From Welwitschia mirabilis (Eukaryota > Gnetophyta > Gnetopsida > Welwitschiales), in contig JBOZIK010000001.1 in assembly GCA_051453625.1 (NCBI GenBank), forward strand, positions 258,782,969 to 258,846,968: a stretch of 64,000 bases of DNA, read 5' to 3'. Within the stretch, counting starts at the first letter, position 1, and each line of letters opens with the position of its first letter. The position numbers were made by a program, and so were the translations under genes. This document shows, one piece after another, positions 45,192 to 58,380 of this stretch. The notes beneath the pieces are model-generated. The model was given only the letters and a program-made list of their open reading frames with translations. It was not told the DNA's origin and did no database searches.

Positions 45192-47183
45192 TGTAATGTC
45201 TATATTTTTCAAGATCTAATGATTCAACTTAAAATTATTTTAATAAAATAACTTTATTATAATGGAGTCCTCAAGCTAATATACATATTGAATTATTGAG
45301 TTGACATTATATTATGTAAAATTTTATGCTCTTAAGTCCTTACATTTTGTATAGCCTTAATATTATTTTGTCCTAACCCTTTGCACTTTTTAGTGGATAA
45401 ATTTGCGATTGCATTAGTATTATTTTCCTTAGCTAATCTTTGAACTTTTCTTGATTTTTACATGGAAAAATACTATTATGTGATGGCTCATTTTAATTCT
45501 TCATTTTAAAAACTGCATATGATAGAATAAAATGCATTTATATTTATTATGAATAATTATTATGTGCATAGTGACCAAGTAAGTAATGATGAGGTATTAT
45601 GAAATCCCCACAAACTTTACCACCTCCATCTCATGATGGTATCTCTTTATATTCTTGAGTCTTCTCATAACTCAGACATCCTCATATTATAGATAGGACT
45701 TTGATCTCCTTGTATTTTGCATATCTTGAAGAAAGCCCTTGTTATTGAATCTTGACGATTTTAACTTGGAGCTAGAAAATCTTAGAGCTTTGGAATCTAG
45801 GAAAAGCCTTAAAGTGTTTAGATACTAAAAACAAATGTAGGTATGGCTTTATTTCATTCTTGCATCCTTAATTTCTCCTTTTTTTATATGCATCTTTTCC
45901 CACATTTTATGTTTTTACTCACTTCCTTACAAATATCATAAAGCTATTAGAGGTTCACGTAATTAGTAAATGAATAATTGCATTTTTGGTTATGAATCCT
46001 AGATTTAACTATCTTATGTTTGATAAATATTTATGAAATTAAATATAAGTTATTCTTATGGAGGATTTATGTTTTATTAATATATCTTCCTCATGCTTCT
46101 CTCCATATTTTAGATTCTTGTAATCTTAAAGAAACAAGTATTCCACAAATTACCAAATGAGGTAGTAAAATGTGAGGATCCATCAATAACAAAATAAGGT
46201 ATTGGAATTAATTAATTAAATCACAAATCACTAGATAAGGCAATGGACTCTACAAATCATTGAATGAGTTAGTGGGCTCCATAGATCATCAAATGAGGTA
46301 ATGGAATAATAAAATATATGAAAAATATTATGATAAATTCATAGATTATTAAATGAGGTAGTGGACCTCATAGATTACCAAATGAGGTAGTTGAGGAAAT
46401 TGAAAAATATATATTTGATGAAAAATTTATTGAAAAAATGGTTATTTTTTATATCGTTTTTATAAGACTATAGTTGAAATTCTTGAATTTTACTTTAATC
46501 ATCTTGAGACTTAGAATTTCCCAATATTTATCTGGAGACATGGATGTCTTCAAATATTTATCGTACCTTGCATAGATCATATTAGGAGCTATGTAATTTT
46601 CATTATTCTCACTTTGTATTTCTTATGTAAACAAGTGGTAAACTTGAAGCTTGAATGTCAAGGAGGGCATAAAGAAATGGAGATTATTATTTTAGTTTAT
46701 GTTGAAATATTTATCTAGGAGTGAAATATATAATCCTTTTATGAATCTTGAAATTTATTGATATAATTATTGTGATCCTACAAATTCTTTCCAAACTAAA
46801 TTATGTGTATTTTTGTTAAACCTTATTGATCTTATGATAATATATGTAATGAATTGTAACTTTACTTGTTAAAATTCTCTATATTTTCATTGTTAGTTTT
46901 CTTATAACTTGTTAGAATAATTCTTGATTTTATAGAAGTAATATTATCCCATAATTACTTTTAAATTAATCATTATTATAGTTGATTTGTTTTGAATTAA
47001 GGAAAGAAAAAACATTTAATGCATTATGGCGGAAAGAAACATATTAAGGAGAGAAAGTTATAATTTCTTGAGGATGATTACCAATATATGATTTAATTTA
47101 TAATAACATTTTTAAAAAAGTAACATTTTTCAGTTACAAAAAGTTGAAAAGCAATGTTTGGCTATGAAAGGTTAAGTGTTATA
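45192..47183 (+). mobile_element. gypsy3 5' LTR
   Basis: About 1.99 kb from TGTAATGTC to ...GTGTTATA, just before the PBS. It is related to the gypsy2 LTR along its first several hundred bases but carries a different internal minisatellite (46142-46395). Confidence 0.7.
46142..46395. repeat. minisatellite inside gypsy3 LTR
   Basis: About six imperfect units of roughly 32 bp around ATTACCAAATGAGGTAGTGG, with spacer insertions. It occupies a different place and has a different unit from the gypsy2 LTR minisatellite. Confidence 0.75.
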
Positions 47184-47186
47184 ATT

Positions 47187-47198
47187 TGGTGTCATAGC
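47187..47198 (+). other. gypsy3 primer binding site (tRNA-iMet type)
   Basis: TGGTGTCATAGC against TGGTATCAGAGC, with two differences. It lies four bases after the LTR end. Confidence 0.75.
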
Positions 47199-47345
47199 CT
47201 AGGTTATGATTTCCCTAGGCATAGTTATTGTGAAGGAATTATACATACAACACTAGAGCCTAGGTTATTATTTCACTAGGAATAGTTATTTTGAAGGCAT
47301 TCTACATTTAACAATAGAGCCTTAGTTGTGATTTCATTGGCCTTA
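47193..47345. repeat. PBS-adjacent tandem repeat, period about 62 bp
   Basis: Copies begin ATAGCCTAGGTTATGATTTC (47194), AGAGCCTAGGTTATTATTTC (about 47256) and AGAGCCTTAGTTGTGATTTC (about 47317). Each copy includes the last bases of the PBS (AGAGCC), so part of the primer site itself has been amplified. Confidence 0.75.
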
Positions 47346-50300
47346 AGTCATTATGAGTTTTAGCTTTAAATTCTAAAGTTAATAGTATATGCTTGTTGAG
47401 TTAGTAATGTTACATAAATCAACTAGAAATACAAATAAATCAATAGGTGTGAATTCTTATAATTAAGATATTATGTAATTAAGTAATCTTATAAGAGTAA
47501 AGATAATGTCACACATTTACCTAAGACACTGAAAGCTTAGGTAATGTTCTTATAATTAAATTTATGTAATCTTAAAAAATGGACTAAAACATTTAAGTTC
47601 CTTAGAATCATTACCACCTTTTCACCTACCATCAACATTATTTATATTATTGATATTGACACCAATGATTTAAGAATGGATAATGTAGCTCATGTTACAT
47701 ACATTATAGTGAATTTCATTCATGTATTATGGACATAATTCTATCATTCTAGAAACATTCCATGCTAGTTTATACCCTTATGATAGATTTATTCTATACT
47801 CTAGTTGTTAATTCCCTCGCCAAATATTAGATACTCATACTTAGTAAGTACAAGGATAAATTAATCTTAAATAGTAAGGACCATCTGAAATAAACCTTAA
47901 AAGCTCACAAAAACACATTGGACATCATGTTTTTTCTTTGTAACTATTCCTACCTTTCTTAGGTAAATCTATGAATTCTTATATCGCATACTTAATAAGG
48001 TACAAAACCCTTATTTTTCTATTCCTAGTGTTTTTTCTATTGTTCATCATTATCCTATTTTCTTTAGTCAAAACACCTTTAAAAATCACTAGAGTCATTA
48101 CTTTGGATCTATTGTCTATAGTATAGTTATTTTTATATTGAAAGCCACATATTAATCTAGAGCCAGAACAAATCTAGAAATGCAACCATTGCTATGCAGA
48201 AGTCTAGAAATGCTGACGATATTTTCCTATTACACCTTATTAAAGATAATGAAAGGCTTTCAAACTCCTACCTCAATGGGTAACTTTGGCTTGATTTTCT
48301 AATGAATGCTCTGTAATAGCACCAGAATCACTATGAAGTACTTGTAGACTAGTAATGGTTATGAGAGATTTTTCTCCTTCAGTTTGATACTACATATCTT
48401 GGATTGATAAAGGCCTAACTAAACTTTGACTTTCAAATGTTTATTTTAAGTTGTAGACAATTGTAATAGTGATGATTCATGAATACTAAATAACAGGAAC
48501 TTGAAGGGGAATTTACATCAACTTGCAGAAATAAAATTTTAATCATCTATCTCATTTTCAAATCTTACCTACAAGATGAGGATACATAAAATAAAGGAAA
48601 GAGAGTATTGAGTAATTAATGTTTTGCCTATGAAACTATTAGGATTCAAGCATAACCTTATTATAGAGTAATTACTCTATGGTAGGCATCCATTTTAGGG
48701 CTTATCATTATAATAGTTTTGAAGCATAGTGATTATTGATTTACTAAGTCAAATATCATTGTGAGAAAGTTTGATCAGAGATGGTTAAATGTTGCATTAT
48801 TGCTAGAAAGCTATCTAAAATTTTTTTTCTTTAAAATGCATGGAATGTCCTAATCTGATGATTATAGCTTATTGAGGCATCAGAATAGGTTCTGCAAATG
48901 GATACTTACCTCAACTATATCTCCATCTCCGCATTATCAACATTCTATTATCTTTGTGAATGCATGGTTACATATTATATGAGGTGCTCTTAGCATTGGA
49001 TCTTAAATGAACCTATATGTACTTGGTTCTTTGCCTATTATTTTTACCTATTATAAGCTCAACAAAATTTGAAAAAGGTTTCAACATAAAAACTCTCATG
49101 GATGTCATAGAGGTTCTCCCTTTCAAATATTTTCATATCTCATCCCTAAGTATTATGAATAAAGTTTGATATATATTGTCATTAATTCTTTTCTTGATTT
49201 TGAGATCATAACTCATACATTATTAGATTTTTCAAGAACTCAATACCATAGATATTTTATGGCATCTTCAAGTTTTTGGAAAATTTTATATATAAGTAAT
49301 TGTAATAAAAGCCTCTTCCATCTCTTTGTCACATCCTATGTTTTTAATTACATTTAATAACTTATTTGTTGTAGTATCAAACATGTCGCATAGAATATGC
49401 ATGCAATCTTTAAAAGATCTATTACCTCCTCAAATGATCTTAAAAAGATTAAGGCTTCTTGTGATCATGACTTAAATGCATTTACCTATAAAATGAATAA
49501 CCATTTAAATCATTGCTAGATTATATTGTCTACCTAATTTCTAACTTTATAAAGATAAAACCCGATAAAAAAAGGAGAATATAATAAAAAATCTCAAAAT
49601 AAATCTTAATGATAATAAGCTAGGAAGGATTAAACTATTCTACACTTGAAAAGCCCTTATAATCCCTTAAAGAGTGTATGACAGGTCAAAATGACTAGTA
49701 TTCATAATGAAAAACTTTCTTTTAATTTGCCACATACCTTGTGTTTCTCATGTTTTAACCTTTAAGCTTAAAGATTTATTTATATTCTACTATATTTCCA
49801 TTATATGTGCAAGAATTTAACAATAGAAATGCTTTAAATACATTCTAGAAATGCAATTTCATTTAATCTTTATTCTATAATGTTCTATTTGCTATAGCTC
49901 TTTTCCCTAAGCATCTGATCCCTTATGTGTTTGGATTAATAATTTTAGTTGAATATGATTCTTTCCCATATAAATGAAGCACTTCTTGTTCTTACACTTT
50001 TCAATTCATGCATATGTTATCTCATGAAACATTATGCTCTTTTGTGCCATTTGTTACAATGTTTCATTCTATATTTACTATATTTTCCTTGATATCCTAT
50101 TGTTTATGGCAAGAATCTATTTCTGCATCTAGTTATATGAATTAGATCCATAAATGTAACATGTAGTTTGAAAGAAATCAAGGAAACATAATATACAGTA
50201 ATTGTGTTATAGTCATAGTGTGGTATTTTATGGATTTTTATTTTTTTTGTTGAGTGAAGGAGTAAAATTACAATTCAATCCTATTTAGCTTTTTTAGGAA

Positions 50301-52218
50301 CTATAGTAAGCTATTTTTTCCCCCTTATTATTAGTTTCTATATTGGAAATGCCATTAAATCTTATCTTTTATTTTATAATTCATTTGTTTTTATTTCTTT
50401 ATGAATTGTATTTATCTATTAATACATAAATACATAATAAATCTCACATTAAGATTTGATGATGTTTTTTTAGACATGTTTTGTTGCCTTTTTTTGATAT
50501 TTTCAAGGCCAAGAAGTAGTTTTCAATGGTTTCTTTAGTTTCATTTTAATACTAAAGTTCCTAGACNNNNNNNNNNTGTTTTGTTATCTAAAACCCAAAT
50601 AAGTTTCATTTATTCTATCCTCCTAGTAAGAAAATTCTTTCCTTTTTTTATTATGTCAACTTTGTATTTTGTAGAAAGATTAAGTGTGAAAACTATTTAA
50701 CTTATCTTTCTAATAAAATCTTTAGTAACATTTTACAACATGAATCAGCTTGAAATTCAAAAAAGACAAATATGACAATGATTCTTAGTTTTATTTGTTT
50801 ACACTTTACTCGTTGTTTTTGGTCACAAAATTATATGGCCTTATGTCTCTCTATAGTTTGCCAAATTTTTAGGAACAAGATTTCATTCATAGATATTTTT
50901 ATTAATTTTAATGTTTTTACTAAAATTTTGATGTCTCTTGTACAATAACAATGGTCTTTGTAATTTTTGTCTTCTTGATGCTTTTCATAATATATCAAGA
51001 GAGAGATAAAGCTATACAAGGATTCAGATGCTGAAAATCCCTTTAGTTTTTGGTTTATGTATTTTCACATTGATGGTTCCTCTTGACGATGATATTAATA
51101 GTACTATCATGGTGCCATAGATATTAAGATGTATAATATGCTTTAATTTATGTTTTTGCAATACTACTATGTCTATTACTAATGATGTTGTCAAACTCCC
51201 AATGAGCTTGTCAAGATTATCCTAGTCCCACTTTGTCATCTAATATTTCCTTATTATTGAAAATCTTGTGTTTTACTTATTATTGAAAATTCTCACTTAT
51301 GAAACATTCTTATAATAGTTTAAGGATTTAATATATTGAAGTATCTAGTCACTCTTTTTAGGATTCAAATTGGTGAGTATTGATTATCTCTTCTAGATCC
51401 TGCCACTTTTCCATGTGGTTATCATGTTTTATAAGTTAGTCATACATATTCCTTTTTTGATGTAAACAATTTTTTTTTTCATATCAATGATCTAGGGGTT
51501 TTTCCTTTCCCCTCTAAGGTTTTCTTTTATTCATTATGTTTTATTTTTCTATTCAATAATCTTCCTAATATGCTAATAATATCTTTCTTTTAAACAATTG
51601 TTATGTACTAACAATATCTTCCTTTTAAACTATTTTCATGTCAATGATTCAATTGGATCCTTGTAAAATGATTGAATTTTTCCTATTGACTATCTTTACC
51701 ACATATTGCAAAATATTACAAAATGCTTTTGTAATTATTATACTTAAAAGCACTAATAAAATTTGTAAATTAATTTTTATCTTTAAAATGCTTACCTTTA
51801 GCATAGATGAAGATACCATGATTGTTAGCCTCTATGAGTTGTTAAGAATTATTATAAGAACCTAAATTTTGGGAGGCTTAGTTAAGTACATTATTATAAT
51901 ATTTGTTATTTAGCTAATCTTTAATGCTAAACTTCTATTCAAATAGCTGACACCTGTTCCCATGCATAGCATAGTAGCTACATATTGTTATAATTTTAAT
52001 TTTTTTAAAAAAATTTGAAAAGTTGTGATTACTTACAAAAATACTTATTCAAAACTATTTAATTTTTAGCAAATATTAAACAGTGTGTAGAGGCATTATG
52101 TAAGTTAGATGGAGTGATGGAATGAACTATGATAAATCATGTTGAACAACTATAAGCTTAAAAGATAAAACTTGATGGCTACTATTATTACATTATTTAT
52201 TATTTTAAGATGATTTCA
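47346..52218 (+). other. gypsy3 interior and unassigned sequence
   Basis: Nearly 5 kb with no recognisable retroviral motif on either strand. Short frames (49166-49357 plus, 50831-51019 minus, 51638-51865 plus) have no features that I can name. A 10-N gap lies at 50567-50576. By analogy with gypsy2 this may be a non-autonomous interior, but the 3' LTR is missing or unrecognised. Confidence 0.4.
50567..50576. other. assembly gap (10 N)
   Basis: Ten N in otherwise continuous AT-rich sequence. Confidence 0.95.
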
Positions 52219-52634
52219 GTTATGATGATCTCTATCATTTTAAGGAATTAATAAAATATTACATCAAAAAATTTCATTTATCTCTCCCAAATTGTGTTTT
52301 CTATATTCTAGTATGAGAGTATTTTTCTTTCATGCCATGTTTTGTAAAGTAATGTATTGTGAAATATGGTAACCTCTATTTCAGATTATCATTGGTGGTG
52401 AATCTAAAAATCATTGATGAAAACCAGTTGTGTAAATTTTTGTAATGTTTGTGTATTTATTTTTAAATAAAAGAGATGATTTTTTAAATTGATTAAAGTT
52501 TGAAGATACATGGTTTTTAGTTTTTATCATATCACTGATCCTAATTTTAATGTTAATTATTTATTTTATATTCTTAATTAAATACATAGTTTTTAAAGTA
52601 ATCTAGGGGTTTTTATTATACAAAATCTATGTTA
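52219..52634 (+). mobile_element. LTR3, right part (5' LTR of gypsy B)
   Basis: From about 52500 it aligns with LTR1 27480-27600 (TATATTCTTAATTAAATACA against CTATTCTTAATTGAAGGGAC, then TTTTTAAAGTAATC). It ends CTATGTTA at 52634. The first 250 bases are less certain. Confidence 0.6.
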
Positions 52635-52635
52635 T

Positions 52636-53880
52636 TGGATGTTAAAAAAAGTGTTAAAATTGTATGGAGATGGTTCTTATTTTAGGTTTCATAGAGGATG
52701 CCACCAAAGAAGTTAATAGTTATTCACTTTTAAAAGTACCTTATAAGACAAAAATTAGTAAGAGAATATGTGTGAAGGATTATGAAGGTGTTGATAACAA
52801 ATTTTCTTGTCAATCACAGATGAAGAAGCCACTAAGGGAAGATGTTATAAATAAAGATTTAAATCTAAAGTAAGAGAAGAATATCATTTTTAAAGAACTT
52901 AATAAATATTAAATATAAGAAACCAATAAGCATGATGATAGTTAAATAAATCTTAAAAATAACAAATGCTTTATGACAAAATTTAAGGAATGGGAAAGTA
53001 CTTTAAAGGAATGAAATCTTAAAAGAAAAGAAGTTAAATATTTCTTTAACTTCATTTCGAGAAGTTGTAACAAGTTAGTAAAAGCATGTTTAGAAGGGTC
53101 ATTAGAATTGAGGCCTTTCAAACTCTTAGAACTAATAAATGAGTGTTTCTAGGAAATTTCTATTCCACTTTTATATAAGGTAAAAAAAATATAAAATATG
53201 TAGGTAATTTGCTTAGGAAAAAAGTCTATAACAAAGTATAGAGAGGAGTTTTGTGAACTTACCATTCAAGCAAGGTATTTTAATTTTACTATAGCAGTGA
53301 TAATAAGATACATTATTAGTTTAAAATTTGTTGTTTAATATGATATTGGTACTATTACTTCTAAAATTATGGAAAAGCACATTAATTATCCTTATAAGAA
53401 TAAGATATTCTATAATGAAGAAATAGGACCAATAGAAAATTATTTAGAGAAAAATGTTTAGAAATAAGGAGTTATCAAGAAGAAGAAAAGAAAAGTAGGA
53501 ATTATAAAATAAAGGTAAAGAAGAGATTAAAGGTAGAGAAGGTACCTATATAGAAAGAGTAAGAGATGGTAATCTGTTAAAAGTCTATTATAGATGTCAT
53601 AATTAAGAATCTATGTCTTATGAATATTCATTAAGTAAGGATCACATGCATACTACTACTATATTTGAGCATGGTGAGATAAGTAGATAATCTGAGAAGA
53701 GCATATTAGAAAATACTACTAATAAGAAAATAAAAAGCACAAATGTTAAAAAGCCAATTATGCAAGACGTAAAAATTGTTAAAGAATAAATACAATGATA
53801 CTAGTTCTTTAGATATAGAATTAAGTGCAAGAATAGGGTATAAAAGTTTATACTTAATAAAGAAAGCATTAATAATTTGA
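52636..53880 (+). pseudogene. gypsy B PBS region and gag (broken)
   Basis: TGGATGTTAAAA (52636) stands at the PBS position. The first ATG context ATGCCACCAAAGAAG (52689) gives MPPKK, as in gypsy A. A 69-codon frame (52664-52873) overlaps in another frame. Around 53230-53420 the frame reads YREEFCELTIQARYFNF and later SKIMEKHINYPYKNKI, resembling the W.EF...F...Y gag block. The DNA aligns with A throughout. Confidence 0.65.
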
Positions 53881-54850
53881 TTTCTAATGAGATGGTAAAA
53901 ATGATAAATTTAGGGATCACACTACATTTAACATCATAATAAATGTATTCATTACAAAAGGAATGCAACACTATAGTTATAGAATTGTGCTTAGTTAATT
54001 ACAAAATTGATAGCTTTATTGTTTAACTTCACTATGATGTTGTTCCTGTTGGTTATTATCTTATTGGTTAAACCAAGGCAAGATGATACTAAGTGCATGC
54101 ATAATAGAAATAAAATTAATTAAATTACAATTAATAATAATAAAAAGATATTTAAGATTTTACTAGATTTAGATGATGTTCGAGAACATAATATAGGTTT
54201 ATGATTCTTAGAAAGAAAGAAGTTGATAAGGAAAATAATAAATTAGGTTAGGATATGGAAGTTATAATAATAGTTTAAGAAGTCCCTAGTAAAGGTAACA
54301 GATGTTTTAGGATATTTTATAAATATTTTTATTAATGATTTTTCTTTTTATTTACCACATGTTAGAAGAATAAATTATCAGATAGATCTAGTTCTTAATG
54401 CTTCACTCCTAAACAAGGCATCATTAAAAGAAAATCACATGGAAAAAAATGAGATAAAAAAATAGGTATAAAAATTACTATAAAAGGAGTTAATCAAAGA
54501 AAATTGATTAACATGTTATCTTTTAGTACTACTAACTTCAGAAAATGATATAAGAAGTTATGAATATGTATTAATCCAAAAGTAATCAATACGATGAGCA
54601 TAAGGTATTATTTTCTTATTACTTACATCAATGATATTTTAGATTATTTAATGTATCCATCTATTTTTAGCATGATAGATTTAAAGATTGAATAGAATTC
54701 AAACTATATCTAATAGGAAAATTAATGAAAGATAAATTTCAAAAATCCAAATGAATTATGTGGATGATTAGTTATGCCATTTGTAATGATTAATAATTTA
54801 AGTAAATTTATAAGGTTCTTCATTTGTATGATTAATAAGAGGAGACATCA
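53881..54850 (+). pseudogene. gypsy B protease and partial RT (broken, same deletion as A)
   Basis: Aligns with 28840-29870. The PARPWQ-type protease remnant (about 54070), the LP.LPHVRRI..QIDLVL block (about 54340-54400) and the (W)LVMPFVMINN remnant of the MPFGL.NA block (about 54770) are visible. The sequence then passes directly to the integrase lead-in, as in A, without the YxDD box or RNase H. Confidence 0.7.
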
Positions 54851-55300
54851 TATCGAAACAACATTACAAAGATATGACTAGATATCATGGATTGAATAAA
54901 AAGTATGAATTATGAAAGAGGCCATGAAATTAATTAAACATATATAGGAATGTGTAATAAAGTACAAAGATACTTTATACGTTAAAGAGAAAGAAGAGGA
55001 TCAACAAATATAAAATTTTACTTGCCATTAGCAATTCCACAAAAATCATAATAGGAATTGAGTATGGATTTCATATTAATACTATACCATTTTAAAAGGT
55101 ATCATGATTCCATCATGGTGGTGAAGGATAGATTTAATAAGATAGCATATTTTTTTCCTTGTACCAAAATGAATGAAACATCACACATTAAAATAGTATT
55201 CTTTTGAGAGATTGTGTGTTTTCATGGGTTGTTAAATTTTAATTCTTATTTTTGGAGGCATTTGTGGTACATTAGGAATACTGAGTTTTAGTATTCTTCC
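54851..55300 (+). pseudogene. gypsy B integrase (broken)
   Basis: Aligns with 29871-30300 of gypsy A, including AAAGAGAAAGAAGAGGATCA and the region matching the SMDF...DSI.VV.DRFSK.AHF block (about 55070-55170). It is more degraded than A. Confidence 0.75.
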
Positions 55301-56166
55301 TCATACCATATAAAAAAGTATGAATAAATAAAAGTGATAAAATTATTGATTTATTAACATGCCTTTATGAGGATAAACCGAATAGATAAAAAGATTACTT
55401 ACCACATGGAGAATTGTTTCACAATAATTTAATAAACAAAAATATAGAAAAATTTATGTTTAAGATTATATATAAATATTACCAAGTATGATAGATATGT
55501 TGCATAATATGTTGAAACCATAAATAATTGGAAATAACTATGGAAAGAGTATTATAGATATCCATGGCTACATGTGAAACTTTTATAAGCATTAAACTCT
55601 TAGTGTGAAATCATAACAAATAAGCATATAAGTCATAAGGAGTTTGAGAAGGACTATACAATGATGACACACATGTGAAAGGAAATATTTCCCATAAGCA
55701 CCAATGATAAGCTCAATTTAAAAAATATTAGTTAATGAAAAATTATGAAATATATTTTTCTAAATGATTGCTAGTTAAATATATGAGAGAATGTGGGTAT
55801 TTTACCTACATTTAATGTTTCTATCTTAGTGAAGTATGATAAAAATATTACAAAGAATGGATGTTAAATTATAGAATTACAAAACTTGAATAAATGAAAA
55901 GAAATGTTGGAGAAGAGTTTAATAATTCTTGGGCTCATAAGAAGATGTCAAATATAGTGTATAAGGAGTACCTAGTCTANNNNNNNNNNAAATCATCTCG
56001 AAGATGAAATTTGTATATGATATAAAACTAGTTGAGAGTAGATTATAGTAGTTTGATAAAGGAGAAATATCTTTCCTTTAATAATACAATTTCATGTATA
56101 GGATGATGATATAAGAGCATCCTTAAAAAGTAAGATCAAAGTTATTTAAACTAGTTAGGAGCAATA
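55301..56166 (+). pseudogene. gypsy B polyprotein tail (broken)
   Basis: Aligns with 30301-31164. It ends with DDIRASLKSKIK at about 56105-56140. It contains a 10-N gap at 55980-55989 whose size agrees with the A copy at the same place. Confidence 0.6.
55980..55989. other. assembly gap (10 N)
   Basis: The flanks CCTAGTCTA and ...GATGAAATTTG occur in gypsy A (about 30980-31017) with about ten bases in the same place, so this gap is close to true size. Confidence 0.95.
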
Positions 56167-56769
56167 TGTAAAAAAACAAAAGGAAAGAAAAATTAATTGT
56201 AGTTACCATGTTAAAATTAATTTATAGTATGCTTTATTTCAAAAGAAGTTATTATGCATTTGGGAGGGAGTTCTAGTATGATAATTTAAAATATAGTTAT
56301 AATTTATTTAGAAGAAAATTATTAAATGAATTATTTATAAGGGAGTTATAATATTTTTATAAGAATGCTATCACATGATTTATTTAGGAGGAAGTTATAA
56401 TGCATTTAGGAAGGAGTTATAAATATGCTATTTTTATTAAAAATGTAAGAAGATAATATTAGAGAATTTATTCACAATTAAGATTTCTCTTTAAGCCTTA
56501 TAGATTAATTAATGTGATAGGCTAAAGCCCTAGAAGTTATATATTCTAGAGTGAAGTTTTCAATGCCATTATTAAGGGGGGCTAATGGAAGCTCTATAAA
56601 ATGTGATTTTATCTTGTAAGATTATACATTTACTATTATTATTTTTATAAACTAATTTTTTAATTAGCTTAATACTTTTTCCCTTCTCATCTCTTTTGTC
56701 TTTTTATGCCTCATTAATGTATAATTTCAAAAGTGTTCTTAGAGATTTTATTGTATTAGTTCTACATCA
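56167..56769 (+). mobile_element. LTR4 (3' LTR of gypsy B, shared with module D)
   Basis: About 603 bp, from TGTAAAAAAACAAAAGG to TCTACATCA. The 49-bp type subrepeats are at 56220-56425. It is followed at once by TGGTGTATGATTAG in the PBS position and then by module D. Confidence 0.75.
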
Positions 56770-58380
56770 TGGTGTATGATTAGTTGCATGGTCATTGCCT
56801 ATGAAGGAATTTTATTTCTTTCTTCCATAAGAAAATTAGAAACTAATATTATAAACATTATAATCCTAATAATTTAAGAGATAATATTATATTTTTCTTT
56901 CTTAAGTTACTTCATAAAATAAGTTACATTTTTTATTTGTTCCTTTAATATGCTTAATTCTTTATATGTTTAATGAGTGCTTATTTAATATAATAAAAGT
57001 GTAAAAGTACAACAAAACACATAACAAAGTATTAAAAATACTATCTAGTGTGTTTTTAAATAAGTTATGTTATTAATAATTCATAAGAAGCTTAATAAAG
57101 AACTAATGAACATCATCACATTTCCAAATAGTTAATCTAAATTTGTCTTTTAAGTTTAGCTCTTAAGAATAGTGGCTTGAATCTTTTAATTTACAACTAA
57201 ATTCTTTAAAAGTTATAATTCTTTTATTAAAAAAATTATATTATTTAACTACCTTAATTTGTACATATAATACAAAACTGTGAAACAAAATAACAAAAAA
57301 ACATCCTTTCTAACACTGAACAATAATTATTTCTAAGCACTACAATATCCTAGTATCTTTCAAGTAAAAATGCAAGAGTAAAGATATGAAAATTTTATTT
57401 TTAAAGTAGAAAAGTAGTTTATATTAGAAATAGGATTCCATCTTTTATGTTCAGCTAATAAAAGTGATTTTCATTTTAAGTAAAACTTGGAATTGTGAGG
57501 AATGCTACTTTGCTTTTTAGGATGTGCTTGGATTTTTCATCTCTTGATTTTCTACTTCCAATTCTCTCTTTCACTATTACTTGCTTTCTTTCCTTTGCTA
57601 AATGTCTTGATTATTCCTTCTTCTTGTCTATTTACCCTTGATTGCTAACTTTTTATTAGTTTATTTCTCTTCTTACTGCTTGAATTTAGCATCATGAGGA
57701 TAGTGGTTTCCATTTTATACATTTTAATTTTCTCTCCTTACACTTCCTTACAAAGTGTTACCTTATCCATATCAAAGTATATTAATGTGTATAAGAACAT
57801 GTATGTATATGTAGACATTTCTTTTTATATTATTAATCATGTTACTAACTAAAATTCTAACAAAATACATAAAAACCTGCATTGATTAATTTAAACAAGT
57901 TAAGTAAATTATAAAATAAATATAAAAAATTCTAATATATTATGTTTCCTCTTACTCAAGTATTTGTTATTCCCTTAATAATTTTATAGTACAATCATTT
58001 CTTTATTTTCTATTTGAAAGATATGTTTTTTATGAAGTTCCTATCTAGTTGGATATGAGGCTAAACTTTTATATTTTTGTTTTTCTATCCAATTTCATTT
58101 ATTAATTTCCTTTTCTCTCCTAATAAAGCTAGATCATTTGAATTTAATTATTCCATTTTCTTGAGAAGTGAAGCTTGTTGATTCTTTGTAATCTTTTCTT
58201 TTCCTCTTCGTTTTAATATAACCTTATCCTATGATGTCTCTTTTTTTTATTTTAAAATAAGAAGGGGCATTTGTTTAAATACTTTAATAGTCAATAGAAT
58301 ATGAGTAAATAACAAGGGTTAGTACAATATAGCTAATTATCCCTTCTTATAACTTCTATTTAAAAGAAATTATACAAACA
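56770..58380 (-). pseudogene. module D: degraded minus-strand reading frame, shared with module C
   Basis: Aligns with 42698-44309. Minus-strand peptides parallel those of module C, for example RRDN.LYCTNPCYLLIFY (about 58340-58270), EEEKKRLQRINKLH (about 58200) and SSSKKRNKLI with FSKGKKASNSER (about 57670-57590). The paired copies differ mostly at synonymous or conservative places in this frame by eye. The product is not recognised. Confidence 0.5.

Larger units (their letters stand above)
45192..52218 (+). mobile_element. gypsy3: LTR retrotransposon related to gypsy2, plus strand, inside LTR3
   Basis: The 5' LTR (45192-47183) starts TGTAATGTCTATATTTTTCA, matching the gypsy2 LTR start TGTCATGTCTAGAC, and shares the C/A-rich CTTTACCACCTCCA block. 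An iMet-type PBS follows. No gag-pol motif was recognised downstream and no 3' LTR was found by eye. The right boundary at 52218 is tentative. It rests on a copy of GTTAT (52219-52223) matching the left flank 45187-45191, and on the LTR3 remainder following. Confidence 0.55.

Noticed and set aside
47193-47345. CRISPR-like array
   Set aside because: There are only three diverged tandem units without constant repeats and unique spacers. The position beside a PBS explains them as leader repeats of an LTR element in a plant genome.
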